Source: Haliclystus octoradiatus
Lineage: Eukaryota > Cnidaria > Staurozoa > Stauromedusae > Haliclystidae
NCBI GenBank assembly: GCA_916610825.1
Contig: OU744452.1
Coordinates: 7,410,021 to 7,474,020, forward strand
DNA length: 64,000 nucleotides
Direction of reading: 5' to 3'
Part shown: positions 44,862 through 64,000 of the stretch, piece after piece
Layout of the letters: every line of letters starts with the position of its first letter
How positions within the stretch are numbered: position 1 is the first letter of the stretch
Position numbers and translations under genes: made by a program
Notes under the pieces: generated by a model
Database searches by the model: none
What the model saw: only the letters and a program-made list of their open reading frames with translations
Told to the model about the DNA's origin: nothing

Positions 44862-45142
44862 CTATGAACAGGTTAAATCTTGCTCATCAACTCACTTGAT
44901 ACAGTAACAACAAACGTTATAAGTTATTTATCGAGTAATGTCGCAATAAAGCAAACTTCCCAGTGAAAATTCAATATTTTTAGAATGAAAATGCTGCCAT
45001 CTTCAAACAACCTTGTTTGTAAATTCCACATTGCAAATAGGCTTTTTGGCGCGAAAATAAAATGTTTACATCTTGCCAATGGAAATTGAACTACGTAATT
45101 TTCATTTTGGTAGGTTTAAATTAATTAAACTAGAGAAGAAAG
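44862..45142. promoter_or_regulatory. Bidirectional promoter between TYMS and the small membrane-protein gene
   Basis: The two start codons are 281 bp apart and diverge. TTTGGCGCGAAA at 45045-45056 is a perfect E2F/DP site, fitting the S-phase control known for thymidylate synthase genes. GCCAATGG at 45077-45084 contains a CCAAT box. GCCATCTT at 44996-45003 resembles a YY1 site. No TATA box is obvious. The assignment rests on spacing and consensus only. Confidence 0.7.
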
Positions 45143-63808
<18,666 letters not shown>

Positions 63809-64000
63809 GTAAGTTATTCTCATTAAAACCACAATTAATGCAGGCATGAGAATTTCGAAGCTTTTAAAAAAATCAATTCTTTGCATATTTTTTCAAGCAT
63901 TCTAGACAAATTAATTTGATATATTATTTAATTGTAAACACTGTAAATTGTAAATTGTATAAGTTTCAAATTTATTTCTTTTATTTTTATTCTGTGCAAT
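63809..64000. other. Start of TYMS intron 3
   Basis: It begins with a strong donor (G|GTAAGTTATT). Nothing else is seen before the window ends. Confidence 0.8.

Overview
The window is nuclear DNA of an animal. It is AT-rich by eye, its genes have GT-AG introns, and most of the sequence is transposable element (TE) in many stages of decay. LINE, BEL/Pao, hAT and PIF/Harbinger families together with a thymidylate synthase gene of metazoan layout point to an invertebrate. The frequent TAGGCCTA-type words and the mix of families would suit a marine invertebrate such as an ascidian, but the species cannot be fixed from the sequence alone.

Host genes. Three genes lie close together in the second half. 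(1) A 336-codon gene on the + strand (31683-33628) ends in a VOC/glyoxalase-fold domain resembling FAM124; its first coding exon appears to supply only the ATG. (2) A three-exon gene on the - strand (44861-33706) encodes a 123-residue single-pass membrane protein I cannot name; it ends tail-to-tail with gene 1, 77 bp apart. (3) Thymidylate synthase (TYMS) on the + strand starts at 45143, head-to-head with gene 2 across a 281-bp promoter holding a perfect E2F site and a CCAAT box. Exons 1-3 of TYMS are in the window; the rest lies beyond position 64000.

Region by region. 1-5.3 kb: a partial open frame running off the left edge, a GTAT microsatellite, and a non-LTR retrotransposon whose 3' kilobase is repeated as an inverted copy to make a 2-kb near-palindrome. 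5.3-6.3 kb: a small foldback carrying a hammerhead-ribozyme motif, then about 660 bp of ATT repeat. 6.3-15.5 kb: LINE relics, a tRNA-derived SINE, and pieces of a PIF/Harbinger transposon (Myb-like gene and DDE transposase). 15.7-25.2 kb: a CR1-like LINE interrupted by a young, complete BEL/Pao element with 463-bp LTRs. 25.2-31.5 kb: gene-poor, with two more hammerhead foldback copies. 31.5-45 kb: genes 1 and 2; the 9.2-kb intron of gene 2 holds a LINE inserted in a minisatellite, a 1-kb foldback, and a 1300-bp LTR element that carries only gag. 45-62 kb: TYMS intron 1 (16.7 kb), filled by an 11-kb foldback element with tandem arrays and a higher-order satellite, then a SINE, MITE and hAT nested inside one another, and a hAT MITE containing a Harbinger MITE.

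The most unusual items are the hammerhead motif family with covarying stem II, the 11-kb foldback with 9-bp target duplications and a 601-bp satellite period, the gag-only LTR element, and the reconstructed gene cluster. All calls were made by eye, without database searches.
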